DNA of 46,736 nt, taken from NCBI RefSeq assembly GCF_001544975.2, contig NZ_FCOG02000049.1, positions 1 through 46,736 of the forward strand, read 5' to 3'. Positions 19,943 to 28,543 of the stretch are shown here, in pieces (the first letter of the stretch is position 1; every line of letters begins with the position of its first letter). The position numbers and the translations under genes are program-made. Under the pieces are notes generated by a model. It searched no databases and had not been told where the DNA came from. It saw nothing but the letters and a program-made list of their open reading frames with translations. This DNA is from Caballeronia arationis (GTDB lineage Bacteria; Pseudomonadota; Gammaproteobacteria; Burkholderiales; Burkholderiaceae).

Positions 19943-20721
19943 ACGCACCCGCCATGCCCCACCGCAAGCCGGCCGGTGAATCGAGTTCGCTCGCCGTCCG
20001 CAATCTGAAAAAGCGCTACGGTTCGCGCACGGTCGTGAAGGACGTGTCGCTCGACGTGAAGAGCGGCGAAGTCGTCGGGCTGCTCGGCCCGAACGGCGCG
20101 GGCAAGACGACGTCGTTCTACATGATCGTCGGTCTGGTGCCGCTCGACGAGGGCGAAATCGCGCTCGACGGCACCTCGATCAGCCTCCTGCCGATTCACC
20201 AGCGCGCGAAGCTCGGGCTGTCCTACCTGCCGCAGGAAGCCTCGGTTTTCCGCAAGCTTACCGTCGAGCAGAACATTCGCGCCGTGCTCGAACTGCAAAC
20301 CAGCGAGTCCGGCAAGCGGCTCACGAAGGACGCCATCACCCAGCGCGCCGAAGCGCTTCTCGACGAACTCCAGATCGCGCATCTGCGTGACAATCCGGCG
20401 CTCTCGCTCTCGGGCGGCGAGCGGCGGCGCGTCGAAATTGCGCGCGCGCTCGCGACCAACCCAGCCTTCATCCTGCTCGACGAACCGTTCGCGGGCGTCG
20501 ATCCGATCGCCGTGCTGGAAATCCAGAAGATCGTCAAGTTCCTGAAGCAGCGCAACATCGGCGTGCTCATCACGGACCACAACGTGCGTGAAACGCTCGG
20601 CATCTGCGACCACGCGTACATCATCAGCGACGGCAGCGTGCTTGCTGCGGGCGCGCCGAGCGAGATCATCGAGAACGAAAGCGTGCGCCGCGTGTATCTC
20701 GGCGAGCACTTCCGCATGTGA
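19939..20721 (+). CDS. lptB: LPS export ABC transporter ATP-binding protein
   Basis: A 260-residue ATPase powering LPS extraction. Walker A GPNGAGKTT (about 52-60), signature LSGGERRRVEIARALA (about 155-170) and Walker B ILLDEPFAGVDP (about 177-188) are complete. The GTG at 19939 overlaps lptA (GTGA) and is chosen for coupling; ATG 19954 in the same frame is an alternative start nearer the family N-terminus. Last gene of the LPS operon. LptF and LptG are not in the window, as usual. Confidence 0.96.
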   Translation: MNAPAMPHRKPAGESSSLAVRNLKKRYGSRTVVKDVSLDVKSGEVVGLLGPNGAGKTTSFYMIVGLVPLDEGEIALDGTSISLLPIHQRAKLGLSYLPQEASVFRKLTVEQNIRAVLELQTSESGKRLTKDAITQRAEALLDELQIAHLRDNPALSLSGGERRRVEIARALATNPAFILLDEPFAGVDPIAVLEIQKIVKFLKQRNIGVLITDHNVRETLGICDHAYIISDGSVLAAGAPSEIIENESVRRVYLGEHFRM

Positions 20722-20776
20722 TCGGTGTGCTGCCGCGGATATACTGCACTGCGGCATCGCGACGTTGCAAATCTTA

Positions 20777-20808
20777 CGTGCCGCCCGCGAGGCGGCACGG
20801 CTGTTTTT
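20777..20808 (+). terminator. Terminator after lptB
   Basis: CGTGCCGCC, loop CGCGA, GGCGGCACG, then GCTGTTTTT: a 9-bp GC stem with a T run, between lptB and rpoN. It suggests rpoN has its own promoter in the ~60 bp that follow. Confidence 0.9.
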
Positions 20809-20868
20809 GTGAAACCCCGCGAGGTTTCGCGCGCGTGGCAAACTCTCTACAATGATTAAAACTTTGCC

Positions 20869-22386
20869 ATGAAAGCCAGCCTCCAACTCCGCCTATCGCA
20901 GCATCTTGCGTTGACCCCGCAACTGCAGCAGTCCATCCGGCTGCTGCAGTTGTCGACGCTCGAACTGCAACAAGAGGTCGCGATGGCGGTCGCGCAGAAT
21001 CCGCTCCTCGAAAACGAGGACGACTGGATCGCCAGTCCGCTGCGCGTCGCCGCTGATGGGTCGCTCATCACCTCGGCGAACACGTCGAGCGCGCCGCCCG
21101 AGCCGCTGATGAACAACGGCTCGACGAGCAGCACGTCAACGTCCGAACGATCGGAAAGCGGCGAGCCGCAGGGCGTCGACGAATACAACGGCATCGGCGC
21201 GGACGGCGGCGCGGATTCCAATTCGTGGAATCTGGAAGACTACGGCCGCTCGAACACCGGCTCGGACGACGACGACCTGCCGCCGCTGCAAATCCACGAA
21301 TCCACCACCACGCTGCGCGATCACCTGACCGCGCAATTGCGCATGACGCAGGCGAACCAGCGCGACCGCGCGCTGATCACGTTCCTGATCGAATCGCTCG
21401 ACGAGGACGGTTATCTGACCTCGTCGCTGGAGGAAGTGCAGGCAGATTTGCCTGAAGAACTCGAAGTCGATGTCGACGAACTCAGCGCCGCGCTCGCGCT
21501 CCTGCAGAGCTTCGATCCGCCGGGCGTCGGCGGGCGGTCGGCGTCGGAATGCCTGAAGCTGCAATTGCTTCGGCTCGATCCGTCGCCTACCCGAACGCTC
21601 GCGCTGGAAATCGTCACACATCATCTCGAACTGCTCGCGGCGCGCGACTTCACTCGCCTGCGCAAGCAACTGAAGGCCAGCGACGACGCCCTGCGCGACG
21701 CGCATGCGCTCATCAGGTCGCTCGAACCGTTTCCTGGCGCGGCGTATGGCAAGAGCGAGGCGGATTACGTCGTGCCGGACATTCTGGTGCGCAAGACCAC
21801 GGGCGGCTGGACGGCCGAACTGAATCCGGAAATCGTTCCGCGCCTGCGAATCAACCATCTGTACGCGAACATTCTGCGCAATAACCGCGGCGATCCGGGC
21901 AGCGGATCATTGCGCCAGCAGCTTCAGGAAGCGCGCTGGCTCATCAAGAATATTCAGCAGAGGTTTGAGACGATTCTGCGTGTCGCGCAGGCAATTGTGG
22001 AGCGCCAAAAGAACTTTTTTGCACATGGCGAAATTGCCATGCGGCCCTTGGTTTTGAGGGAAATTGCTGATACGCTGGGTTTACACGAGTCGACGGTTTC
22101 ACGTGTGACGACCGGAAAGTACATGCTCACCCCATTCGGGACGCTTGAATTTAAGTACTTCTTTGGATCGCACGTTTCGACCGACACTGGAGGCGCGGCA
22201 TCGTCAACGGCGATCCGGGCCCTCATCAAGCAACTGATAGGAGCGGAAGACCCCAAATCTCCTCTTTCAGACAGCCGCATCGCCGAACTGCTGGCGGAAC
22301 AGGGATTCGTGGTCGCGCGGCGCACTGTCGCGAAGTATCGCGAAGCTCTGAAAATCCCCGCGGTGAATCTGCGCAAGTCTCTGTAG
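20869..22386 (+). CDS. rpoN: RNA polymerase sigma-54 factor
   Basis: A 505-residue sigma factor for -24/-12 promoters, dependent on enhancer-binding ATPases. Region I is the Gln/Leu-rich N-terminus (MKASLQLRLSQHLALTPQLQ, residues 1-50). An acidic region II of about 75 residues follows. The core-binding region is at ~130-310 and the DNA-binding region contains LREIADTLGLHESTVSRVTTGKY. The RpoN box ARRTVAKYRE (about 484-493) is perfect. It opens the nitrogen-PTS gene group. The ATG at 20869 is the family start. Confidence 0.98.
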   Translation: MKASLQLRLSQHLALTPQLQQSIRLLQLSTLELQQEVAMAVAQNPLLENEDDWIASPLRVAADGSLITSANTSSAPPEPLMNNGSTSSTSTSERSESGEPQGVDEYNGIGADGGADSNSWNLEDYGRSNTGSDDDDLPPLQIHESTTTLRDHLTAQLRMTQANQRDRALITFLIESLDEDGYLTSSLEEVQADLPEELEVDVDELSAALALLQSFDPPGVGGRSASECLKLQLLRLDPSPTRTLALEIVTHHLELLAARDFTRLRKQLKASDDALRDAHALIRSLEPFPGAAYGKSEADYVVPDILVRKTTGGWTAELNPEIVPRLRINHLYANILRNNRGDPGSGSLRQQLQEARWLIKNIQQRFETILRVAQAIVERQKNFFAHGEIAMRPLVLREIADTLGLHESTVSRVTTGKYMLTPFGTLEFKYFFGSHVSTDTGGAASSTAIRALIKQLIGAEDPKSPLSDSRIAELLAEQGFVVARRTVAKYREALKIPAVNLRKSL

Positions 22387-22413
22387 CCCGCTGCATTTCG
22401 CAGCGGGCCTTTA
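22386..22413 (+). terminator. Terminator after rpoN
   Basis: GCCCGCTGC, loop ATTTC, GCAGCGGGC, then CTTT: a perfect 9-bp stem starting at the last base of the rpoN stop. The short T run suggests only partial termination before hpf. Confidence 0.75.
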
Positions 22414-22558
22414 CCGGCCGCATCGCGGTAAGCGCGAACGAGCCGGCCGATGCGACCCGTTTTTCACGCGCGCCCGGACGGCGTAGCAAACGGGCAGCAG
22501 GGCCGACCGGTATCAGCCGCGCTGCCGCGATCCACGGCCACTAGCTTGGAGAGCAACT

Positions 22559-22918
22559 ATGAATCTGAAGATCAGTGGACACCACCTCGAATTGACGCCT
22601 GCGTTGCGCGAGTACGTGATCACCAAACTCGACAGGGTGCTCCGTCATTTCGATCAAGTGATCGACGGCAATGTGGTCCTCTCGGTCGACAATCATAGGG
22701 AAAAGGACAAGCGGCAAAAGGTGGAAATCAACCTGCACCTGAAGGGCAAGGACATTTTCATCGAGAGTTGTGACGCTGATATGTACGCAGCGATCGACCT
22801 GATGGTCGACAAGCTCGATCGGCAGGTCATCAAGCACAAGGACAAGATTCAGGGCCACGCGCACGAGGCCGCGAAGTATCGTGCGGAGCCGCAGGAACTC
22901 GAAGCCCCGTCGCCGTGA
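22559..22918 (+). CDS. hpf: Ribosome hibernation-promoting factor
   Basis: A 119-residue short-type HPF/YfiA protein (S30AE family) that binds the 30S decoding site in stationary phase. MNLKISGHHLELTPALREYV is the usual N-terminus; HLKGKDIFIESCDADMYAAI and KLDRQVIKHKDK follow the beta-alpha-beta-beta-beta-alpha plan. It lacks the C-terminal dimerisation domain of long HPFs. TTGGAGAG lies about 8 bases before the ATG. Lying downstream of rpoN is the conserved location. Confidence 0.95.
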   Translation: MNLKISGHHLELTPALREYVITKLDRVLRHFDQVIDGNVVLSVDNHREKDKRQKVEINLHLKGKDIFIESCDADMYAAIDLMVDKLDRQVIKHKDKIQGHAHEAAKYRAEPQELEAPSP

Positions 22919-23017
22919 TCTTGCCGGCCGATCGAAGGGCCGGATGCGTCGCGCAATAATTCGAGGGATTATTCGAATTTCGTGACACGGCAACGGAAGG
23001 GTGCAACCCTGGCACGA

Positions 23018-23043
23018 GCCGCCTGAACCCAGGCGGCTTTTTT
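23018..23043 (+). terminator. Terminator after hpf
   Basis: GCCGCCT, loop GAACCC, AGGCGGC, TTTTTT: a standard Rho-independent terminator, separating hpf from ptsN. Confidence 0.92.
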
Positions 23044-23281
23044 GTTGGATGCCGGTTTCAAGTCGTTGATTTCCGGGCGATTTGACCGGTGCGAAAAGGT
23101 GCCGGAAGTCGATGGCGCGCTGCACCATCACCGGTTGCGCTGTCATATAATGAACCGGTTATTATCGAATTCCACAACCGGACCGCGCCAGCGAGCGCTG
23201 TTCCTCCCAAACATCGCCGTGAGCGCTTTTCGATCAGTCGCCACGATGAGGAGAATTCAGGCCACGCATCAGCCTGCCAAC
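23044..23281 (+). promoter_or_regulatory. ptsN upstream region with repeated ACCGGTT motif
   Basis: There is no gene in this stretch. A perfect TATAAT lies at 23146-23151 and is the best -10 candidate, though no strong -35 is seen. ACCGGTT at 23130-23136, the palindrome AACCGGTT at 23153-23160, and AACCGG at 23176-23181 are spaced about 23 bp apart around this -10, which looks like an operator array. The binding protein is unknown. Confidence 0.45.
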
Positions 23282-23737
23282 ATGAATCGTTTAGCCAAAT
23301 TTCTTCCACTCGAAAACGTCGTCCTCGGACTGACCGTCACCAGCAAGAAACGCGTATTCGAGCAAGCGGGCCTGATCTTCGAGAACCAGAACGGCATCGC
23401 CCGCAGTACTGTCACCGACAATCTTTTCGCACGCGAGCGCCTCGGTTCGACCGGTCTCGGCGAAGGCGTCGCGATTCCGCACGGGCGCATCAAGGGTCTG
23501 AAGCAGCCGATCGCCGCGTTCGTGCGCCTGGCCGAGCCGATCGCGTTCGAATCGCCGGACGGCCAGCCCGTTTCGCTACTGATCTTCCTGCTCGTTCCCG
23601 AGCAGGCCACGCAGCAGCACCTTGAAATCCTGTCGGAGATCGCGCAACTGCTCTCCGACACGCAAGCGCGCGAGCGCCTCAACAAGGAAGAGAATCGTGA
23701 AGCGCTGTATCAGGTGCTCACGCAGTGGCAGCCGTAA
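23282..23737 (+). CDS. ptsN: PTS IIA-like nitrogen-regulatory protein
   Basis: A 151-residue EIIA-Ntr of the nitrogen phosphotransferase system, a regulator of potassium transport, sigma-54-related functions and carbon-nitrogen balance rather than a sugar transporter subunit. The phosphorylatable His lies in GEGVAIPHGRIKGL (H68). The start at MNRLAKFLPLENVVLG is the family N-terminus in Burkholderiaceae; an in-frame ATG at 23246 has no family support. The partners ptsO/ptsP are not in the window. Confidence 0.95.
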   Translation: MNRLAKFLPLENVVLGLTVTSKKRVFEQAGLIFENQNGIARSTVTDNLFARERLGSTGLGEGVAIPHGRIKGLKQPIAAFVRLAEPIAFESPDGQPVSLLIFLLVPEQATQQHLEILSEIAQLLSDTQARERLNKEENREALYQVLTQWQP

Positions 23738-23902
23738 ATCCAGCTTCAGCAGCACGTATGGCTTGACCGGGCGGCCACCGGCCGGCTCGCACGGGTCAGG
23801 CTTCTGGGGCACAATCGGTTCAATGGAGCGGACTGCGATGGGCTCGGCCGCCGAGCCCCGGAACAGAGGGCCGCTCCCGGCTTCCAACGGAGTTCCGGAC
23901 TC

Positions 23903-24871
23903 ATGGATACGTCCAGCATCAACGCCCAGAGCATTTTCGACGACAACGCGGCCGCGCTGAAACTCAGCTGGCTCACGGGTCACGAAGGCTGGGAACGCGG
24001 CTTTTCGAGCGAGACTGTCGCGAACGCCACATCGAGTGCCGATCTCGTCGGCCACTTGAACCTGATTCACCCAAACCGTATCCAGGTACTCGGCGACGCC
24101 GAGATCAACTACTACCAGCGCCAATCCGACGAAGACCGCTCGCGCAACATGGCCGAGCTGATCGCGCTCGAACCGCCGTTTCTCGTCGTGGCAGGCGAAG
24201 TCGGCGCGCCACCGGAACTGGTTTTGCGCTGCACCCGCTCGTCGACGCCGCTCTTCACCACGCGCATGTCGGCGGCCGCGGTCATCGACAGCCTCCGGCT
24301 CTATATGTCGCGCATTCTCGCGCCGCGCGCGACGCTGCACGGCGTGTTCCTCGACATCCTCGGGATGGGCGTGCTGCTGACGGGCGACTCCGGTCTCGGC
24401 AAGAGCGAACTCGGTCTGGAGCTGATCAGCCGCGGCCACGGTCTGGTGGCGGACGACGCCGTCGATTTCGTGCGCCTCGGCCCGGATTTCGTCGAAGGGC
24501 GCTGCCCGCCGCTATTGCAGAATCTGCTCGAAGTGCGCGGCCTCGGCCTCCTCGACATCAAGACAATCTTCGGTGAAACCGCCGTGCGGCGAAAAATGAA
24601 GCTGAAGCTGATCGTGCAGCTCGTGCGCCGGCCGGACGGCGAATTCCAGCGGCTGCCGCTGGAAAGCCAGACCGTCGACGTGCTCGGCCTGCCGATCAGC
24701 AAGGTCACGATTCAGGTCGCGGCCGGCCGAAATCTCGCGGTGCTGGTCGAAGCGGCGGTGCGCAACACGATCCTGCAACTGCGCGGCATCGACACGCTAC
24801 GCGACTTCATGGACCGTCAGCGGCTTGCGATGCAGGACCCCGATAGCCAGTTTCCGGGCAAACTGATCTGA
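23903..24871 (+). CDS. hprK: HPr kinase/phosphorylase
   Basis: A 322-residue bifunctional enzyme that phosphorylates and dephosphorylates HPr-type proteins at serine. The N-terminal DRTGG-like domain covers about 1-135. The Walker A GDSGLGKSE is near residue 160, and the signature LEVRGLGLLDIKTIFG near 209-224. In proteobacteria hprK sits with ptsN and rapZ, and here it couples to the nitrogen PTS rather than classical catabolite repression. A GGAG lies about 9 bases before ATG 23903. Confidence 0.96.
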   Translation: MDTSSINAQSIFDDNAAALKLSWLTGHEGWERGFSSETVANATSSADLVGHLNLIHPNRIQVLGDAEINYYQRQSDEDRSRNMAELIALEPPFLVVAGEVGAPPELVLRCTRSSTPLFTTRMSAAAVIDSLRLYMSRILAPRATLHGVFLDILGMGVLLTGDSGLGKSELGLELISRGHGLVADDAVDFVRLGPDFVEGRCPPLLQNLLEVRGLGLLDIKTIFGETAVRRKMKLKLIVQLVRRPDGEFQRLPLESQTVDVLGLPISKVTIQVAAGRNLAVLVEAAVRNTILQLRGIDTLRDFMDRQRLAMQDPDSQFPGKLI

Positions 24872-24968
24872 CCGCGCGACGGCCCGGCGAAAGCACGCCG
24901 CGGGCGGTTCCTGCGACAAATCCGCGCACCATGGCAGGTGCTAAGATAAAGCGAACGAGTCGAACTCC

Positions 24969-25865
24969 ATGCGTATCATTCTGATCACCGGCATTTCCGG
25001 CTCCGGCAAGTCCGTGGCGCTGAACGCTCTGGAAGACGGCGGCTACTATTGCGTCGACAACCTGCCGCCGCGCTTTCTGCCCGAGCTCGCCCGGTATCTC
25101 GCCGGCGAAGGGCAGACGCATCTCGCCGTCGCCATCGACGCGCGCTCGAGCGTCTCGCTCGACGAAGTCCCCGCGATCATCCACGATCTTTCCGCCGCCT
25201 ACGATCTGCGCGTGCTGTTCCTGAACGCAAGCACGCAGTCGCTGATCCAGCGTTTTTCTGAAACCCGCCGCCGTCACCCGCTTTCGGGCTCGCCCGTGCA
25301 CGACGCCGACGTCGGCCTGTTGAAATCGCTTGCCGAAGCCATCGAGCGCGAGCGCGAACTCGTCGCGGGTCTCGCGGAGTTCGGCCATCAGATCGACACG
25401 AGCAACCTGCGCGCGAACGTGCTGCGCGCGTGGGTGAAGAGCTTCATCGAGCAGGAATCGGCGGGCCTCACGCTGATGTTCGAGTCGTTCGGATTCAAGC
25501 GCGGCGTGCCGCTCGACGCCGATTTCGTGTTCGACGTCCGCACGCTGCCGAACCCGTACTACGACCGCGAGTTGCGGCCGCTCACGGGCCTCGACCAGCC
25601 GGTCATCGAATATCTGTCGGCGCAGCCGATGGTGCATCAGATGATCGACGACATCGGCACGTTCATTGCGAAATGGCTGCCGCAGTTTCGCGACGACAAC
25701 CGCAGCTATCTCACCGTCGCGATCGGCTGCACGGGCGGCCAGCATCGCTCGGTGTTCATCGCCCAGGCGCTCGCCGCGCGCTTCGGCGACAAGGCGAATG
25801 TGATCGTGCGGCATCGCGACGCGCCCATCGCGGTCGATGGCAGCGCGGCGCACACGCCAACCTGA
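24969..25865 (+). CDS. rapZ: RNase adapter/nucleotide-binding protein RapZ
   Basis: A 298-residue protein with an N-terminal P-loop (GISGSGKS, residues 8-15) and a C-terminal RNA-binding domain containing AIGCTGGQHRSVFIAQ. In E. coli RapZ recruits RNase E to the sRNA GlmZ to control glucosamine-6-phosphate synthesis, which would link it to cell-wall and LPS precursor supply. Whether GlmY/GlmZ-like sRNAs exist here is not known. It ends about 35 bp before the Lon-domain gene. Confidence 0.95.
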   Translation: MRIILITGISGSGKSVALNALEDGGYYCVDNLPPRFLPELARYLAGEGQTHLAVAIDARSSVSLDEVPAIIHDLSAAYDLRVLFLNASTQSLIQRFSETRRRHPLSGSPVHDADVGLLKSLAEAIERERELVAGLAEFGHQIDTSNLRANVLRAWVKSFIEQESAGLTLMFESFGFKRGVPLDADFVFDVRTLPNPYYDRELRPLTGLDQPVIEYLSAQPMVHQMIDDIGTFIAKWLPQFRDDNRSYLTVAIGCTGGQHRSVFIAQALAARFGDKANVIVRHRDAPIAVDGSAAHTPT

Positions 25866-25899
25866 TCGCCGTCGGGGCGATCAAACCTGGAGGCGCGCG

Positions 25900-26532
25900 A
25901 TGTCTTCCAATCCCGTTCTCGCCGACTTGCCGCTGTTCCCGCTTCACACCGTTCTATTTCCCGGCGGCCTCCTGCCGCTCAAGATCTTCGAAGCGCGTTA
26001 TCTCGATATGGCGCGCGAATGCCTGCGCGAGAAAACGCCGTTCGGCGTGTGTCTCTTGAAAAGCGGCAATGAGATCGCGTCGCCGGGCGATCCATCAGTG
26101 CCGGAAAGCGTCGGCTGCCTGGCCGAAATCAACGAATGCGATGTCGACACTTTCGGCCTGCTCCTCGTACAGGCCCGCGGAACGCAGCGGTTCCGGCTGC
26201 TTTCGCATCGCGTCGAGCCGAGCAATCTGGTCGTGGGAATGGCGGAACTGATCGGCGACGATGCGCCGCTTCAGGGCGTCGAGGCACTCGCGAAGTTCGG
26301 CGCATGCGCGGAAGTGCTGGAACGCATCATTGAGACGATCAAGGAACGCGATCCGCAGAATCTTCCTTTCGCCGAACCCTTCCTCTTCGACGATCCGACG
26401 TGGGTCTCGAATCGTCTCTCCGAAATCCTGCCGATTCCGATGCGCGCGCGGCAGAAACTGATGGAACTGGACGACGCGGCGGCGCGCATCGACGTCGTGC
26501 ATCACTACATGCAGCATCACCAGTTGCTCTGA
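25900..26532 (+). CDS. Lon N-terminal (substrate-binding) domain protein
   Basis: A 210-residue stand-alone LON N-domain protein (PUA-like fold). LPLFPLHTVLFPGGLLPLKIFEARYLDM (split across residues 9-37) is the family signature. There is no ATPase or peptidase domain, so it is not a protease by itself; its role is unknown, possibly substrate or partner binding. TGGAGG is well spaced before ATG 25900. It probably follows rapZ in the same transcript and converges on mutY. Confidence 0.9.
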   Translation: MSSNPVLADLPLFPLHTVLFPGGLLPLKIFEARYLDMARECLREKTPFGVCLLKSGNEIASPGDPSVPESVGCLAEINECDVDTFGLLLVQARGTQRFRLLSHRVEPSNLVVGMAELIGDDAPLQGVEALAKFGACAEVLERIIETIKERDPQNLPFAEPFLFDDPTWVSNRLSEILPIPMRARQKLMELDDAAARIDVVHHYMQHHQLL

Positions 26533-26544
26533 CCGGGCGTTCAC

Positions 26545-27606
26545 TCAGATCAGCGAACCCTGCAGCGCGTCGAGGAGCTTCCTTACCGGCGCGGGCAAGC
26601 CGAACGAGTCGATCTCGGAAAGCGGCGCCCAGACGGTTTCGCCGTCCGCCGCCTGAACGCACGCGCCGCGCGCTTGCGCGAGACGCGGCTCGATATCCAG
26701 CTTGAAGTGCGTGAACGTGTGCGTGAGCGGCGCAAGCCGATGCAGTTCTTCCGTGCCGCCAAAGCCATGCGCGACGGCCGCGAGTGCGTCTTCGTCGGCG
26801 GCTTCGGGCAGGCTCCATAAACCGCCCCAGATGCCCGTCGGCGGACGTTTTTCCAGCAGCACGGAATCGCCGTCCTTCAGCACCAGCATCCAGGTTTTAC
26901 GCGTCGGCACCGTCTTTTTCGGCCGCGCGGCCGGCAATTCGCGCTGCCGCCCGGTCACGTTCGCCACGCAATCCGCCGCGAACGGACAGCGCACGCAATC
27001 CGGCTTGCCGCGCACGCAAAGCGTCGCGCCGAGATCCATCAGTCCTTGCGTGTACGCGGTCACGTCGTCGGGGTGCGCGGCGTCCGGGAGGAGCGATTCG
27101 GCGAGCGTCCACATCGCGTTCTCCACGCGTTTTTCGCCCGGAAAGCCGTCGATGCCGAACACGCGTGCGAGCACGCGCTTCACGTTACCGTCGAGGATCG
27201 TCGCCCGCGCGCCGAACGCGAACGACGCGATCGCCGCCGCCGTCGAGCGGCCAATGCCCGGCAGTTCCGCGAGTTCGTCGACGCTTTGCGGAAAAGCGCC
27301 GCCAAACTGCTCCGACACCACCTGCGCGCACCGATGCAGATTGCGCGCGCGCGAGTAGTAGCCGAGGCCGGCCCAGAGCGCCATCACGTCGTCGAGCGGC
27401 GCGGCGGCGAGCGCGTTCACATCGGGAAAGCGCGCAAGGAAACGCGCGTAGTACGGAATCACCGTCGATACCTGCGTCTGCTGCAGCATGATTTCCGACA
27501 GCCAGATCCAGTACGGATCGCGCGTGTTTTGCCATGGCAGGTCGTGGCGGCCATGAACGCGTTGCCACGCGATCAGGCGCGTGGAGAAGTCGGCGAGTGC
27601 GAGCAT
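26545..27606 (-). CDS. mutY: A/G-specific adenine glycosylase
   Basis: A 353-residue enzyme that removes adenine mispaired with 8-oxoguanine. The HhH motif LPGIGRSTAAAIASFAFG lies at about 114-131. Catalytic Glu is in SEIMLQQTQV and Asp in ILDGNVKRVLAR. The 4Fe-4S ligands are C-x6-C-x2-C-x5-C in CVRGKPDCVRCPFAADC. A C-terminal Nudix-like domain that recognises 8-oxoG fills about 235-350. mutM lies immediately upstream (9 bp gap), so both 8-oxoG repair enzymes are likely co-transcribed. Confidence 0.97.
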   Translation of the reverse strand: MLALADFSTRLIAWQRVHGRHDLPWQNTRDPYWIWLSEIMLQQTQVSTVIPYYARFLARFPDVNALAAAPLDDVMALWAGLGYYSRARNLHRCAQVVSEQFGGAFPQSVDELAELPGIGRSTAAAIASFAFGARATILDGNVKRVLARVFGIDGFPGEKRVENAMWTLAESLLPDAAHPDDVTAYTQGLMDLGATLCVRGKPDCVRCPFAADCVANVTGRQRELPAARPKKTVPTRKTWMLVLKDGDSVLLEKRPPTGIWGGLWSLPEAADEDALAAVAHGFGGTEELHRLAPLTHTFTHFKLDIEPRLAQARGACVQAADGETVWAPLSEIDSFGLPAPVRKLLDALQGSLI

Positions 27607-27615
27607 CGGAGAATT

Positions 27616-28446
27616 TTAGCGTTGGCAGCGCGGACAGAAATACGTCGAGCGCTGTCCCTGGACGATGTGTCTGATCGGCGTGCCGCATACGTGACACGGC
27701 AGGCCCGCGCGATCATAGACGAAATAATCGAGCTGGAAGTAACCCGACTCGCCGTCGCTGCCGACGAAATCGCGCAACGTGCTGCCGCCCTTCTCGATCG
27801 CGGCGGCGAGGGTCACGCGCACGGCGTCGGCGAGAAGATCGTAGCGCACGAGCGAGATGCGTCCGGCGGCGGTCGTCGGCCGGATGCCCGCGCGAAAGAG
27901 ACTCTCCGACGCATAGATATTCCCCACGCCGACGACGATGTCCCCCGCGAGCAGCGCCTGCTTCACGGAAACCTTGCGCCCGCGCGTCCTGCGAAACAGC
28001 AGCGCGCCCGAGAATTCGGGCGTGAACGGCTCGACGCCGAGGCTCGCGAGCAGCGGGTGAGCGAGCACGTCGCCTTCATCGCGCGGATGCCAGAGCACGG
28101 CGCCGAATCGGCGCGGATCGCGAAAGCGCAGGATGAAGTCGTCGAAAATGAGATCGATGTGATCGTGCCTGGCGGCGTCCGGCGGGCGCGGCACGTTGCG
28201 CAGCACGCGCAGCGTCCCTGTCATGCCGAGATGGACGATCAGCCAGCCTTCAACGGTTTCGAACAGCAGATACTTCCCGCGCCGCTCCACCTTGTCGATT
28301 CTGAGCTGCCCGAGCGTCTTCGCGAGATGCGCCGGAACCGGCCAGCGCAGCGCGTTCGTGCGTACCTCGACGTGTTCGATCCGCCTTCCCGCCACATAGG
28401 GTTCGATTCCGCGGCGTGTGACTTCTACTTCCGGCAATTCTGGCAT
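27616..28446 (-). CDS. mutM: Formamidopyrimidine-DNA glycosylase
   Basis: A 276-residue bifunctional glycosylase/AP lyase that excises 8-oxoguanine. The N-terminal MPELPEVE keeps the catalytic Pro2 and Glu3; RRGKYLL (about 55-61) keeps the conserved Lys. A C-terminal zinc finger CHVC...CPRCQR closes the protein. The start at 28446 is fixed because Pro2 must follow Met1. The TPR gene starts about 100 bp away in the opposite direction. Confidence 0.98.
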   Translation of the reverse strand: MPELPEVEVTRRGIEPYVAGRRIEHVEVRTNALRWPVPAHLAKTLGQLRIDKVERRGKYLLFETVEGWLIVHLGMTGTLRVLRNVPRPPDAARHDHIDLIFDDFILRFRDPRRFGAVLWHPRDEGDVLAHPLLASLGVEPFTPEFSGALLFRRTRGRKVSVKQALLAGDIVVGVGNIYASESLFRAGIRPTTAAGRISLVRYDLLADAVRVTLAAAIEKGGSTLRDFVGSDGESGYFQLDYFVYDRAGLPCHVCGTPIRHIVQGQRSTYFCPRCQR

Positions 28447-28543
28447 ATTCGGATGGTCTGCAGCTTGCTTGGACAATGGTCCCGCTTTGTGCCCGTATTG
28501 TAGCGACCGCGTTACAATCGACCGAAACATCCATCGGATATCC

